DNA from: an uncultured Oscillospiraceae bacterium
GTDB lineage: Bacteria > Bacillota > Clostridia > Oscillospirales > Oscillospiraceae
NCBI GenBank assembly: GCA_947626785.1
Contig: CANQTO010000016.1
Coordinates: 1 to 51,774, forward strand
DNA: 51,774 nt
Direction: 5' to 3'
How positions within the stretch are numbered: the first letter of the stretch is position 1; each line of letters starts with the position of its first letter. The notes below the pieces were generated by a model that searched no databases, had not been told where the DNA came from, and saw only the letters and a program-made list of their open reading frames with translations. Positions 40,816-49,170 of the stretch are shown piece after piece. A program made the position numbers and the translations under genes.

Positions 40816-40882
40816 GCCGCATTGAAGGGGCCTTAAGTGAGCGTGCCTCCGCCCCAAGAGCGAGTCCTGTAAAGAGGGAGGA
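40816..40882 (+). ncRNA. candidate L21 leader RNA
   Basis: The untranslated leader of about 70 bases before rplU contains GGGGC (near 40827) complementary to GCCCC (near 40851), and GAGCG twice. Firmicutes rplU leaders carry a known autoregulatory RNA (L21 leader); I judge this one by position and the visible stem only. Confidence 0.45.
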
Positions 40883-40889
40883 AATGAGC

Positions 40890-41204
40890 ATGAAGCATGC
40901 GATCATCGTGACTGGCGGCAAGCAGTACCGCGTGGCCGAGGGTGATGTGATCTTCGTTGAGAAGCTGGATGTGGCCGCCGGCGAGTCCGTCAAGTTCGAC
41001 CAGGTCCTGGCTGTCATCGACGAGGACAAGGTCAATTTCGGCAAGCCCGTCATCGAGGGCGCTTCCGTCACCGCCAACGTGGTGAAGAACGGCAAGAGCG
41101 CCAAGGTCCGCGTCTACAAGATGAAGCCCAAAAAGGGCTATCGCCGGACCCAGGGCCATAGGCAGCCTTATACCAAGGTCCAGATCGAGACCATCAACGC
41201 CTGA
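40890..41204 (+). CDS. rplU: 50S ribosomal protein L21
   Basis: This 104-residue protein matches L21: [38 protein letters not shown], and the RNA-binding end [24 protein letters not shown]. The start is ATG 40890, 8 bases after AGGGAGG; the ATG at 40884 is too close. It is followed 40 bases later by rpmA. The prp protease gene usually found between them in Firmicutes is missing. Confidence 0.96.
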   Translation: MKHAIIVTGGKQYRVAEGDVIFVEKLDVAAGESVKFDQVLAVIDEDKVNFGKPVIEGASVTANVVKNGKSAKVRVYKMKPKKGYRRTQGHRQPYTKVQIETINA

Positions 41205-41244
41205 GTTTCCGCAACTGATTTTGACTAATGGAGGTGTAACCTGA

Positions 41245-41508
41245 ATGGCACATAAAAAAGGCATGGGCTCTACCAAGAACGGCCGCGACAGCGAGTCTAA
41301 GCGGCTGGGAGCCAAGAGATCCGACGGCCAGTATGTCCTGGCGGGCAACATCCTTGTCAGGCAGCGCGGAACCAAGATCCACCCGGGTACCAACGTGGGC
41401 AAGGGCAGCGACGATACGCTGTTCGCCCTTGTGGACGGCACCGTGAAGTTCGAGCGCTACGGCAAGGACCGCAAGAAGGTCTCCGTTTATGAGGAGATCG
41501 CTCAGTAA
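41245..41508 (+). CDS. rpmA: 50S ribosomal protein L27, no N-terminal extension
   Basis: This 87-residue protein matches L27: [40 protein letters not shown] and [16 protein letters not shown]. In most Firmicutes L27 begins with a short hydrophobic leader that the protease Prp removes. Here the protein begins directly at the mature-type MAHKKG, after GGAGGTG. This fits the lack of prp in the cluster. Confidence 0.96.
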   Translation: MAHKKGMGSTKNGRDSESKRLGAKRSDGQYVLAGNILVRQRGTKIHPGTNVGKGSDDTLFALVDGTVKFERYGKDRKKVSVYEEIAQ

Positions 41509-41524
41509 GAGCAAGGCACTTATT

Positions 41525-41556
41525 CAGCCGGACATAGGAGCTATGTCCGGCTGTTT
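41525..41556 (+). terminator. terminator between rpmA and obg
   Basis: CAGCCGGACATAG (41525-41537), loop GAG, CTATGTCCGGCTG (41541-41553), then TTTTATTT. Only 20 bases separate it from obg. Confidence 0.8.
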
Positions 41557-41576
41557 TATTTGGATCGGAGGGAATT

Positions 41577-42859
41577 ATGGCGTCGTCATTTGTAGATAAA
41601 GCGCGCATCAGTATCCACGCCGGAAAGGGCGGCGACGGGGCGGTGGCCTTCCACCGGGAGAAATATATCGCTGCCGGCGGCCCTGACGGGGGCGACGGCG
41701 GCCGGGGCGGGAACATCGTCTTTCGGGTGGACGACAATATGTCCACCCTGATGGATTTCCGCTATAAACGTAAATATGTGGCCGGAAACGGGGCCAACGG
41801 CCAGGGCAAACGCTGCTATGGCAAGGACGGGGAGTCGCTCATCATCAAGGTCCCCCGGGGTACCGTTATCCGGGACACCCAGACCGGGGCCGTCATGTAC
41901 GATATGTCCACCGGAGAGGACTGGATCGCCGCCAAGGGCGGCCGGGGCGGCTGGGGCAATATGCACTTTGCCACCCCCACCCGGCAGGTCCCCCGCTTTG
42001 CCAAGCCCGGCCTGCCCGGAGAGAGCCACGACATCACTTTAGAGCTGAAGCTGCTGGCCGATGTGGGCCTGGTGGGCTTTCCCAACGTGGGCAAGTCCAC
42101 GCTCCTGTCGGTGCTGAGCAAGGCCCACCCTAAGATCGCAAACTACCACTTACCACCCTGTTCCCCAATCTGGGCGTGGTCTATGTGGACGAGGGCTCCT
42201 CCTTCGTGATGGCGGATATCCCCGGCATCATCGAGGGCGCCTCCGAGGGGGCCGGCCTGGGGCACGATTTCCTGCGGCATGTGGACCGCTGCCGGTTGCT
42301 GGTGCATCTGGTGGACGCCTCCGGCAGCGAGGGCCGGGACCCGGTGGCGGATCTGGAGGCCATCAACGAGGAGCTGCGCCGCTACGATCCGGAGCTGGCG
42401 GGCAGGCCTCAAATCGTCGCCGCCAACAAGTGCGATCTGCTGGGGGAGGACCGGGAGAATCTGAACCGGCTCCGGGCCCGGGCGGAGGAGCTGGGCTGCC
42501 CCTTACTGGAGATCAGCGCCGCGGCCCATCTGGGCACCCGGGAGCTGGTGCAGGAGTGCGCCCGGCAGCTGGCGGTGCTGCCGCTGCTCCCCGCCATAGA
42601 GGCGGACTATGTGCCGCCCCAGCCGGAGATCGACACCTCGGAGGAGCTGCGCATCGAGCACTTTGACGATCTGTGGACCGTGGAGGGACCCTGGCTCCAG
42701 CGTCTGGTGGCCACGGTGAATTTCTCCGACTACGAGAGCCGCATGTTCTTCGACCGGGTGCTCCGGGACTCCGGCGTGTACCGGCGCATGGAGGAGATGG
42801 GCGTCAAGGACGGGGACACAGTGAGCATCTACGACCTGATGTTCGAGTACAAGGATTAA
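41577..42859 (+). pseudogene. obgE: GTPase Obg with a one-base frameshift in switch I
   Basis: Obg is an essential GTPase in 50S assembly. The first frame (41577-42209) gives the glycine-rich Obg fold ([20 protein letters not shown]) and G1 ([10 protein letters not shown]). It then reads KIANYH and falls out of frame at the two T at 42150-42151. Adding one T restores [16 protein letters not shown], the expected switch I with its Thr. The second frame (open from 42176 to 42859) then supplies MADIPGIIEGA (G3), NKCD (G4) and the C-terminal OCT domain. Joined, the protein is 427 residues, the normal Obg length. Because the gene is essential, a sequencing or assembly error is more likely than a real mutation. 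It is written as pseudogene only to mark the frameshift. Confidence 0.9.
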
Positions 42860-42869
42860 ATGTAACACA

Positions 42870-42912
42870 GGGGCTGTAGTGAAACTTGCCGTTTCGCTAC
42901 AGCCCCATTTTT
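42870..42912. terminator. bidirectional terminator after obg
   Basis: GGGGCTGTAGTGAAAC (42870-42885) pairs with GTTTCGCTACAGCCCC (42891-42906) with one mismatch/wobble, followed by ATTTTT. It separates convergent obg and the MBL gene. Confidence 0.85.
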
Positions 42913-42938
42913 ATGGAGAAATTGGTCTCCCTCTGCTC

Positions 42939-43550
42939 TTACCGCTCCATGGCGGCGCGGCAGTAGTAGTTGAACATCCGCTCCCGCTCCAAAGTGCTGG
43001 CGTCCATGTGGCCGGGGTAGACCTCGTAGTCCCCGGGCAGGGCGCAGAGCTTCTTCAGAGAGTCCAGCTCGGCGATCATGTCCCCGCCGGGCAGGTCCGT
43101 CCGGCCGCAGCTGCCTTTAAAGAGCGTATCTCCGGTGAAGAGGGCGTCCCCGCAGCGGAGCGTGACGCTGCCGGGGGTGTGCCCCGGGGTCTCCACGACC
43201 TCAAAGCGCAGGGAGCCCACCTGCACCACGTCCCCCTCCTTGTAGTACACGCCGTTTTCCGGCAGATGGAAGGCAAAGCGGTTGTCCAGGCTGTTCTTGG
43301 CGTCGTCTTTCTCGTGTACATAGACCGGGGCGCCGGTCTCCTCTGACACAGGCAGCACCGCGCCGATGTGGTCAAAGTGCCCGTGGGTCAGCAGGATGAC
43401 CCGGCACTTGAGCCGGTTGGACTCCAGATAGTCCAGAATGGTGTTGCTCTCGTCGCCGGGGTCGATGACGGCGCAGTCCAGGCTCTGCTCATCGGTGACG
43501 ATGTAGCAGTTGGTCTCGAATTGGCCTACAAGCAGGGTCTTTATCAGCAT
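42939..43550 (-). CDS. MBL-fold metallo-hydrolase, glyoxalase II-like
   Basis: This 203-residue protein has the zinc signature LLTHGHFDHIGAV (HxHxDH), DPGDESNTI upstream, ETPGHTPGSVTLR, FTGDTLFKGSCGRTDLPGG, and YPGHMDAST at the end. These are the metal ligands of the glyoxalase II/hydroxyacylglutathione hydrolase-like group. Small clostridial members are widespread and their substrate is uncertain. It ends the recJ-relA-dtd operon, 3 bases after dtd. Confidence 0.88.
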   Translation of the reverse strand: MLIKTLLVGQFETNCYIVTDEQSLDCAVIDPGDESNTILDYLESNRLKCRVILLTHGHFDHIGAVLPVSEETGAPVYVHEKDDAKNSLDNRFAFHLPENGVYYKEGDVVQVGSLRFEVVETPGHTPGSVTLRCGDALFTGDTLFKGSCGRTDLPGGDMIAELDSLKKLCALPGDYEVYPGHMDASTLERERMFNYYCRAAMER

Positions 43551-43553
43551 AGC

Positions 43554-43997
43554 TCACAGCTCCTTTGTATCCAAAAGTATGGTGACGGGCCCGTCGTTCT
43601 CGGAGGCCACCAGCATCTCCGCGCCGAACTCGCCGGTGCCGGTTTTAAAGCCCCGGCTGCGGCACTCCTCAATGACCTTCTCATAGAGGGGGATGGCTGT
43701 CTCGGGCCGGGCGGCCTTGGAGAAGCCGGGCCGCCTGGAGCGGCAGTCTGCAAAGAGGGTGAACTGGCTGATGATCAGCAGCTCCGCTCCCGCGTCCGCC
43801 GGATTGACGTTCATTTTGCCGTTCTCGTCCTCGAAGATCCGCAGGCCGCAGATCTTGTCGGCTATTTTCAGGGCCTCGGCCTCCCCGTCGTCCTGGTGGA
43901 CGCCCAGCAGCACCAGAAAACCCTTGCCGATGCTGCTTTTCACTTCTCCGCCGATGGAGACGGAGGCGGATTTGACCCGCGTAACGACTGCTCTCAT
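43554..43997 (-). CDS. dtd: D-aminoacyl-tRNA deacylase
   Basis: This 147-residue protein removes D-amino acids wrongly attached to tRNA. It begins MRAVVTRVKSASVSIGGEVK; the active-site motifs SQFTLFADCRSRRPGF and the Gly-cis-Pro type GTGEFGAEMLVASENDGPVTI are clear. The gene starts 3 bases after the relA stop. The order relA-dtd is conserved in Firmicutes. Confidence 0.95.
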   Translation of the reverse strand: MRAVVTRVKSASVSIGGEVKSSIGKGFLVLLGVHQDDGEAEALKIADKICGLRIFEDENGKMNVNPADAGAELLIISQFTLFADCRSRRPGFSKAARPETAIPLYEKVIEECRSRGFKTGTGEFGAEMLVASENDGPVTILLDTKEL

Positions 43998-44000
43998 GTT

Positions 44001-46247
44001 TCAGCTCCCGTTCCTGAGCACGCTGCTGACCCCGGCCACGCCGGACAGGCGGCTCATGATGTATTTCAGTTCCCCCGCGTTCTTGACCTCCAGGGTGACC
44101 ACCGTCAGGGCCAGGCCCGCGCCGGTCTGCCGGGAGGATAGGTTGCGCACCTTGGCGTTGAGGGCGTTGAGCACGGTGGCGATGTCCATGATCAGCGCCG
44201 GGCGGTCCTTGGAGGTGATGGTCAGGGTGGTGACATAGCTGTCGGTGATCTCCTTGGCCCAGGAGACATGGATCCAGCGGCCCTCGTTCTCCGGGTCCCG
44301 CAGGCGCTGGAGGTAGTTGGAGCAGTCCCGCCGGTGGATAGAGACCCCCTGGCCCCGGGTGATGAAGCCGATGATGTCGTCCCCCGGCACGGGGGTGCAG
44401 CAGCGGGAGAACTTCACCAGACAGTTGTCCAGCCCGGCCACCAAAATGCCGTGGACGGCTTTGCCCTCCTTCTCCTTCTTGCTGGCCTGATTCTCCCGCC
44501 GCTCGGCGGCCTCGGAGACCTTGTCCAGCACGGAGCGCTTTTCCGCGTTGGCGCTGCGGACCTCGTCCCGCAGGCGGTTGGCCACCCGGGTGACGGTGAC
44601 GCCGCCGTAGCCGATGGCGGCCAGCAGATCGTCCACACAGCCGTAGGACAGGCGCTTGAGCAGGGGAGCGACGATCTCCTCCGCCATGGCCTCGTCCAGG
44701 GTCAGGCCGTTGTGCTTCAGCTCGTCCTCCAGCATGGACCGGCCCCGAATGATGTTCTCCTCACGGCGTTCCTTCTTGTACCACTGCTTGATCTTGGTCC
44801 GGGCGGAGCCGCTCTTGGCCACGTTCAGCCAGTCCCGGCTGGGGCCGGGGGCGGAGCGGGAGGTGCGGATCTCCACGATGTCCCCGTTCTGGAGCACGTA
44901 GTCATAGGTGACGATGCGGCCGTTGACCTTGGCTCCCACCATGTGGTTGCCCACGTCCGAGTGGATGCTGTAGGCAAAGTCGATGGGCGTGGCGCCGGCG
45001 GGCAGATTGATCACGTCCCCCTTGGGGGAGAAGACGAAGACCTCGTCGGCGAACATGTCGATCTTCAGGTTGTGGAAAAAGTCCTGGGCGTCGGACTCCT
45101 GCTGGCTCTCCAGCAGGCGGCGGACCCAGGCAAATTTATCCTCGTCCCCGCTGCGCAGGGCCTGGCCCCCGTCCCGCATCTTGTATTTCCAGTGGGCGGC
45201 GATGCCGTACTCGGCGGTGTGGTGCATATCCCAGGTGCGGATCTGCACCTCAAAGGGGATGCCCTCGGAGCCGATGACCGTGGTGTGTACGCTCTGGTAC
45301 ATGTTGGGCTTGGGGGTGGAGATATAGTCCTTGAACCGGCCGGGGACAGGCTTGAACATGTCGTGGATGATGCCCAGCACGTTGTAGCAGTCGGGGATGG
45401 TGTCCACGATGACCCGGAAGGCGCAGAGGTCGAAGATGCCGGTGATGTCCAGCTTCTGGGCGTACATCTTCCGGTAGATGCTGTATACGTGTTTGATGCG
45501 GCAGGTGACGGTGGCGTTGATGCCGTTTTCGTCCATGCGCTTCTGAATCTTCTCCTTCATGCTGGACATGAAGGCCTCCAGGACCGGCATTTTCTCCTCC
45601 AACGTCCGGGTGATCTCCCGGTAGCCGGCGGGATCCAGGTACTGGAGAGACAGGTCCTCCAGCTCCCATTTGGCCCGCTGCATGCCCAAGCGGTGGGCGA
45701 TGGGGGCGTAGATCTCCATGGTCTCCAGGCTCTTGGCCCGCTGCTTCTCGGCGGTCTGGTAGTTCATGGTGCGCATGTTGTGCAGCCGGTCGGCGATCTT
45801 GATGAGGATGACCCGGATGTCCTTGGCCATGGCCATGAGCATCTTGCGCAGGTTCTCCATCTGCTCGTCTTCCTTGCTGGTGTACTGGACCCGGGTCAGC
45901 TTGGTGACGCCCTCCACGATGTCCGCCACCGCCGTGCCGAACTGGCGGGCGATGTCCTCGTGGGTCAGGCTGGTGTCCTCGATCACGTCGTGCAGGAGCG
46001 CGGCGATGATGGACTCCTCGTCCAGCCCCATGTCCACGCTGATATCCGCCGCGGCGATGCAGTGGGTCACATAGGGGGTCCCGTCCATGCGCTTCTGGCC
46101 CGCGTGGGCCGTCTTTGCCATCTCATAGGCCGCCCGGATGCGCCCCAGATCCATGCCGTGCCCGCCGGAGCGGATCTTCTCCAGCAGCTGGTCAAACTGC
46201 GCGTCGGGGTCAAAGATCTCCTTTTTCTCAAGCTCGGACTCTGCCAT
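44001..46247 (-). CDS. relA: bifunctional (p)ppGpp synthetase/hydrolase (RelA/SpoT homologue)
   Basis: This 748-residue long Rsh protein makes and degrades the stringent-response alarmone. The HD hydrolase domain (about residues 45-200) retains THCIAAADI, LLHDVIEDTSLT and IKIADRLHNMRT. The synthetase (about 235-350) has RFKDYISTPKPNMYQSVHTTV. A TGS domain follows (about 395-455, FSPKGDVINLPAGATPIDFAY), then a helical part and a C-terminal ACT domain (about 670-745). Both active sites look intact. The usual apt gene between recJ and relA is absent here. recJ lies 61 bases upstream. Confidence 0.95.
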   Translation of the reverse strand: MAESELEKKEIFDPDAQFDQLLEKIRSGGHGMDLGRIRAAYEMAKTAHAGQKRMDGTPYVTHCIAAADISVDMGLDEESIIAALLHDVIEDTSLTHEDIARQFGTAVADIVEGVTKLTRVQYTSKEDEQMENLRKMLMAMAKDIRVILIKIADRLHNMRTMNYQTAEKQRAKSLETMEIYAPIAHRLGMQRAKWELEDLSLQYLDPAGYREITRTLEEKMPVLEAFMSSMKEKIQKRMDENGINATVTCRIKHVYSIYRKMYAQKLDITGIFDLCAFRVIVDTIPDCYNVLGIIHDMFKPVPGRFKDYISTPKPNMYQSVHTTVIGSEGIPFEVQIRTWDMHHTAEYGIAAHWKYKMRDGGQALRSGDEDKFAWVRRLLESQQESDAQDFFHNLKIDMFADEVFVFSPKGDVINLPAGATPIDFAYSIHSDVGNHMVGAKVNGRIVTYDYVLQNGDIVEIRTSRSAPGPSRDWLNVAKSGSARTKIKQWYKKERREENIIRGRSMLEDELKHNGLTLDEAMAEEIVAPLLKRLSYGCVDDLLAAIGYGGVTVTRVANRLRDEVRSANAEKRSVLDKVSEAAERRENQASKKEKEGKAVHGILVAGLDNCLVKFSRCCTPVPGDDIIGFITRGQGVSIHRRDCSNYLQRLRDPENEGRWIHVSWAKEITDSYVTTLTITSKDRPALIMDIATVLNALNAKVRNLSSRQTGAGLALTVVTLEVKNAGELKYIMSRLSGVAGVSSVLRNGS

Positions 46248-46308
46248 ATCATGCCTCCGCTTTGAAAAAATTCCTTTTAAAGCCGTCCTGCTATTCTATG
46301 CGCGCCGG

Positions 46309-48309
46309 CTATAGGGCGCGCAGACTGCGCATAACGGGGGTGGCCTCCAGATCGGCCTTTCCCTCGATAACGGCGGGCTTAGCGCCGTAGACCCCTTCGC
46401 CGGGGCCTTGCAGGAGCCCCGCCTGCCAGAAGGCCAGCAGGCAGATGCAGAAGCGCTCCGGATCCATGCCAGGCGGACACTGGGCGATCACGCCCTCCGC
46501 GTCCCCGGCCACGGCAAAGTCTTGGTCCAGGCCCCGCCAGATCCGGACAAAATCCGCCCGCTCCGGGCAGCAGCCGGCGGCCCAGAGGACGCTCTCGTCC
46601 CCCGCCAGGATCTGCCTGCACAGCGCGGTCCCGTCGTGGGGCCGGGCGGCGGAGACCAGCAGCTGCACGGACTCACGGCCGCGAAACTCGTTGACCTGGG
46701 GCGTGAAGGCAAGGTCGATCCGGTCTCCGGGCCGGATGCCCAGCTCTGAGGCGGTGTGGGAGAAGAAGATCCCCTCCAGACAGTCTCGCCCCAGGCGGAC
46801 CCGCAGGCGCAAATGCCGTCCGTTGCCTACCGCGGTGGCGGCGTCCAGCTCCACGCCGCTGAGAAACAGCACGGGCCTGGGGTTCGCGCTGCCGTAGGGC
46901 TCCAAAAGGTCCAGGGAGCGGACCTCCTCCAGGGTCAGCAGCGATGCATCGCCCACCAGCAGGTCCCCGCTGAGGCAGGGGGGCTCCTTGGGCTTGTTCT
47001 CCTTGTAATAGGCGGCCAAAGCCCGGCTGAAATCCTCCACCTTATCGGCCCGGATGCTCAGACCGGCGGCCAGGGCGTGCCCGCCGAAGCCCAGCAGATG
47101 CTCGGCGCAGGCGGAGAGGGCCTCGTACAGGTTGAACTCCCCGCAGCTGCGGCAAGAGCCCTTGCCCAGCCCCTCGCTCAGGCAGATCATCACGGCGGGC
47201 AGGGAATACTGCTCCGTCAGCCGGGAGGCGGCGATGCCGATGACCCCCTGGTGCCAGCCCTCGCTGGCCAGGACGATGGGCCCCTCCGGCCCCTGCTCGG
47301 GGATCAGGGCCTGGGCCTGACGCCAGATATCCAATTCGATCTCCTGCCGCTGCCGGTTGAGGGCACACAGACGGGCGGCCAGCTCGCCGGCCTCCGTCTC
47401 GTCCCGGCTCAACAGCAGCCGGGCGGCGATGTCCGGGCTGCCCAGGCGGCCCGCGGCGTTGAGCCGGGGGGCCAGACTGAAACTCAGGGTGGAGGCGGTG
47501 AGCTTTTCCGGGTTGACCGAGGTCTCCCGGAACATGGCGGCCAGGCCGGGCCGGGTGGGCCTGCTCATCATCTCCAGCCCCCGGCGCACCAGATAACGGT
47601 TCTCATCCACCAGGGGCATCACGTCCGCCACCGTGCCGATGGCGGCCAGGTCCGCGAATTTGTCCAGGACGGCCAGCTGATCGCCCTCGCAGGCGCAGAC
47701 CAGCTTCAGGGCGACACCCACGCCGGCCAGGTCCTTGTTGGGATAGCGGTCGTCCTCCCGGCAGCAGTCCACCACGGCCACGGCCTCCGGCAGCGCCTTG
47801 CCGCACTCGTGGTGGTCCGTGATGACCAGGTCCAGGCCCAGCTCCCGGGCGTAGAGGGCCTCCTCCACGGCGGTGATGCCGCAGTCCACGGTCACCACCA
47901 GGCTGACTCCCTTCTCCCGCAGGCTCTTGAGAGCGCCCTTGTTCAGGCCGTAGCCCTCGCCGCTGCGGTCGGGTATGTAGGGGTGGCAGCGCAGGCCTTT
48001 GGAGCGGAGATATTCCGTCAGCAGACAGGTGGCGGTGATGCCGTCCACGTCGTAATCTCCGAAGACGGCCACCGTCTCCCCGGTTCTGATGGCCTCCAGC
48101 AGCCGGTCCCGGGCCTTGCCCATATCGGCCATGAGCAGGGGGTCATGGAGCGTCTCCGGGCCGCCGTGGAGCATGGCCTGGGCCTCCCCGGCGCTGCGGA
48201 CGCCCCGCAGGGCCAACACGGCGGAGAGCAGCGGGCCGTAGCCGGCCTGCCGCAGCTCCTCCGGGTACTCCGGGCGGGCATATGGAATTTTCCATTTTTT
48301 CCTGTTCAT
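46309..48309 (-). CDS. recJ: single-stranded-DNA-specific exonuclease RecJ
   Basis: This 666-residue 5'-3' exonuclease takes part in recombination and repair. The DHH domain (about residues 70-270) has FGDYDVDGITATCLLTEYL, VTVDCGITAVEEA and VITDHHECGKALPEA. The DHHA1 domain (about 350-450) shows LASEGWHQGVIGIAASRL and GFGGHALAAGLSI, and an OB fold follows. The last 100 residues are poorly conserved. A weak promoter precedes it (TTGAAA at 48380-48385, 17 bases, TAAGAT at 48357-48362 on the minus strand). It is the first gene of the recJ-relA-dtd-MBL set. Confidence 0.95.
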   Translation of the reverse strand: MNRKKWKIPYARPEYPEELRQAGYGPLLSAVLALRGVRSAGEAQAMLHGGPETLHDPLLMADMGKARDRLLEAIRTGETVAVFGDYDVDGITATCLLTEYLRSKGLRCHPYIPDRSGEGYGLNKGALKSLREKGVSLVVTVDCGITAVEEALYARELGLDLVITDHHECGKALPEAVAVVDCCREDDRYPNKDLAGVGVALKLVCACEGDQLAVLDKFADLAAIGTVADVMPLVDENRYLVRRGLEMMSRPTRPGLAAMFRETSVNPEKLTASTLSFSLAPRLNAAGRLGSPDIAARLLLSRDETEAGELAARLCALNRQRQEIELDIWRQAQALIPEQGPEGPIVLASEGWHQGVIGIAASRLTEQYSLPAVMICLSEGLGKGSCRSCGEFNLYEALSACAEHLLGFGGHALAAGLSIRADKVEDFSRALAAYYKENKPKEPPCLSGDLLVGDASLLTLEEVRSLDLLEPYGSANPRPVLFLSGVELDAATAVGNGRHLRLRVRLGRDCLEGIFFSHTASELGIRPGDRIDLAFTPQVNEFRGRESVQLLVSAARPHDGTALCRQILAGDESVLWAAGCCPERADFVRIWRGLDQDFAVAGDAEGVIAQCPPGMDPERFCICLLAFWQAGLLQGPGEGVYGAKPAVIEGKADLEATPVMRSLRAL

Positions 48310-48356
48310 AGGCCATACAAATTCCAGCTTCTGGATGCTTTTTCTATGAATGACTT

Positions 48357-48385
48357 ATCTTATCAGATTTCCGCCTGTTTTTCAA
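48357..48385 (-). promoter_or_regulatory. promoter of recJ
   Basis: Minus strand TTGAAA (48380-48385), 17 bases, TAAGAT (48357-48362), about 48 bases before recJ. A palindrome AGAATTC-N4-GAATTCT (48406-48423) lies 21 bases upstream of it. Confidence 0.45.
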
Positions 48386-48433
48386 GAACTTTGTCGGCTT
48401 TTGAGAGAATTCCCGCGAATTCTATGTCAAATT

Positions 48434-49015
48434 TCATGTGATATAGTCGATGAGCCGCCGGGCGCTGCCGCTGACGGCCGGAGCGCTGTGGACAGCCTCC
48501 AGGGCCTCCGCCGGGGTACGGCAGAGATCAAAGAGCTGAAAGCAGCTCTCGCTCATGAAGCCGCCGTCGGCCGCGGCCCGGAGCATGGCGTCCATAGGCT
48601 CATAGTAGTGCATCGTATTGAGCACCGCTATGGGTTTGGCATGCCGGCCCAGCTGCTTGAGGGTCAGGATCTCAAAAAACTCCTCAAAGGTACCGATGCC
48701 CCCCGGCAGAGCGATGAAGGCCTCCGCCGTCTCCTCCATGGCCTGCTTGCGCTCGCGCATCGTCTCGGTGAAGAGAAAGTCCGTGCAGCGGTCAAAGAGG
48801 ATGCCCGGCTCATCAAAGAAACGGGGGGCGATACCCAGCACCTCTCCGGCCGCGTCCGCCGCGCCCCGGGCGCAGGCGCCCATAATCCCGCTGTTCCCGC
48901 CGCCGAAGACCAGCTTGTCCCCTCTGAGTGCTATGAGGCTGCCCAGTTCATAGGCCGCCGCCAGGTAAGACCGGTCCAGCTTATCGCTGGAGGCGCCGTA
49001 TACGCAGATCGTCAT
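48434..49015 (-). CDS. LOG family protein (cytokinin riboside 5'-monophosphate phosphoribohydrolase-like)
   Basis: This 193-residue Rossmann-fold protein shows TICVYGASSD at the start, VFGGGNSGIMGACARGA and the family signature ALPGGIGTFEEFFEI. The LOG family cleaves nucleoside monophosphates to free base and ribose 5-phosphate, and bacterial homologues are often misnamed lysine decarboxylase. The physiological substrate in this bacterium is unknown. The start is taken as ATG 49015 behind GGCGG; a GTG at 49024 is also possible. Confidence 0.88.
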   Translation of the reverse strand: MTICVYGASSDKLDRSYLAAAYELGSLIALRGDKLVFGGGNSGIMGACARGAADAAGEVLGIAPRFFDEPGILFDRCTDFLFTETMRERKQAMEETAEAFIALPGGIGTFEEFFEILTLKQLGRHAKPIAVLNTMHYYEPMDAMLRAAADGGFMSESCFQLFDLCRTPAEALEAVHSAPAVSGSARRLIDYIT

Positions 49016-49086
49016 GAAAAACACCGCCGTTTCTAAAATTTCAATAATACGATATTATAACATTTCCACAGGCTTTTGAAAACCCT

Positions 49087-49123
49087 AACTTGGCTAAAAT
49101 GAAACCACAACTTGACCAAAATG
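49087..49123 (+). promoter_or_regulatory. tandem direct repeat at the znu promoter
   Basis: AACTTGGCTAAAATG (49087-49101) and AACTTGACCAAAATG (49109-49123) match at 13 of 15 bases and are 22 bases apart. The second copy covers the -35 box. It is a candidate metal-regulator site. Confidence 0.5.
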
Positions 49124-49140
49124 CCTCTTTGGGTTATTAT
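49112..49140 (+). promoter_or_regulatory. promoter of the znu operon
   Basis: TTGACC (49112-49117), 17 bases, TATTAT (49135-49140), about 30 bases before the start codon. Confidence 0.55.
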
Positions 49141-49170
49141 CATAAGACAGAACTGAAAGGAAGGCTTTCT

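Noticed and set aside
42140-42215. Programmed ribosomal frameshift in obg
   Set aside because: There is no slippery heptamer or downstream pseudoknot, and Obg is not known to use one. One missing T restores the conserved switch I.
44268-46265. 665-codon open frame on the plus strand
   Set aside because: It is opposite relA, whose domains are all intact; it is a codon-bias shadow.
46756-48441. 561-codon open frame on the plus strand
   Set aside because: It is opposite recJ; Gln/Gly/Ala-rich shadow with no ribosome site or promoter.
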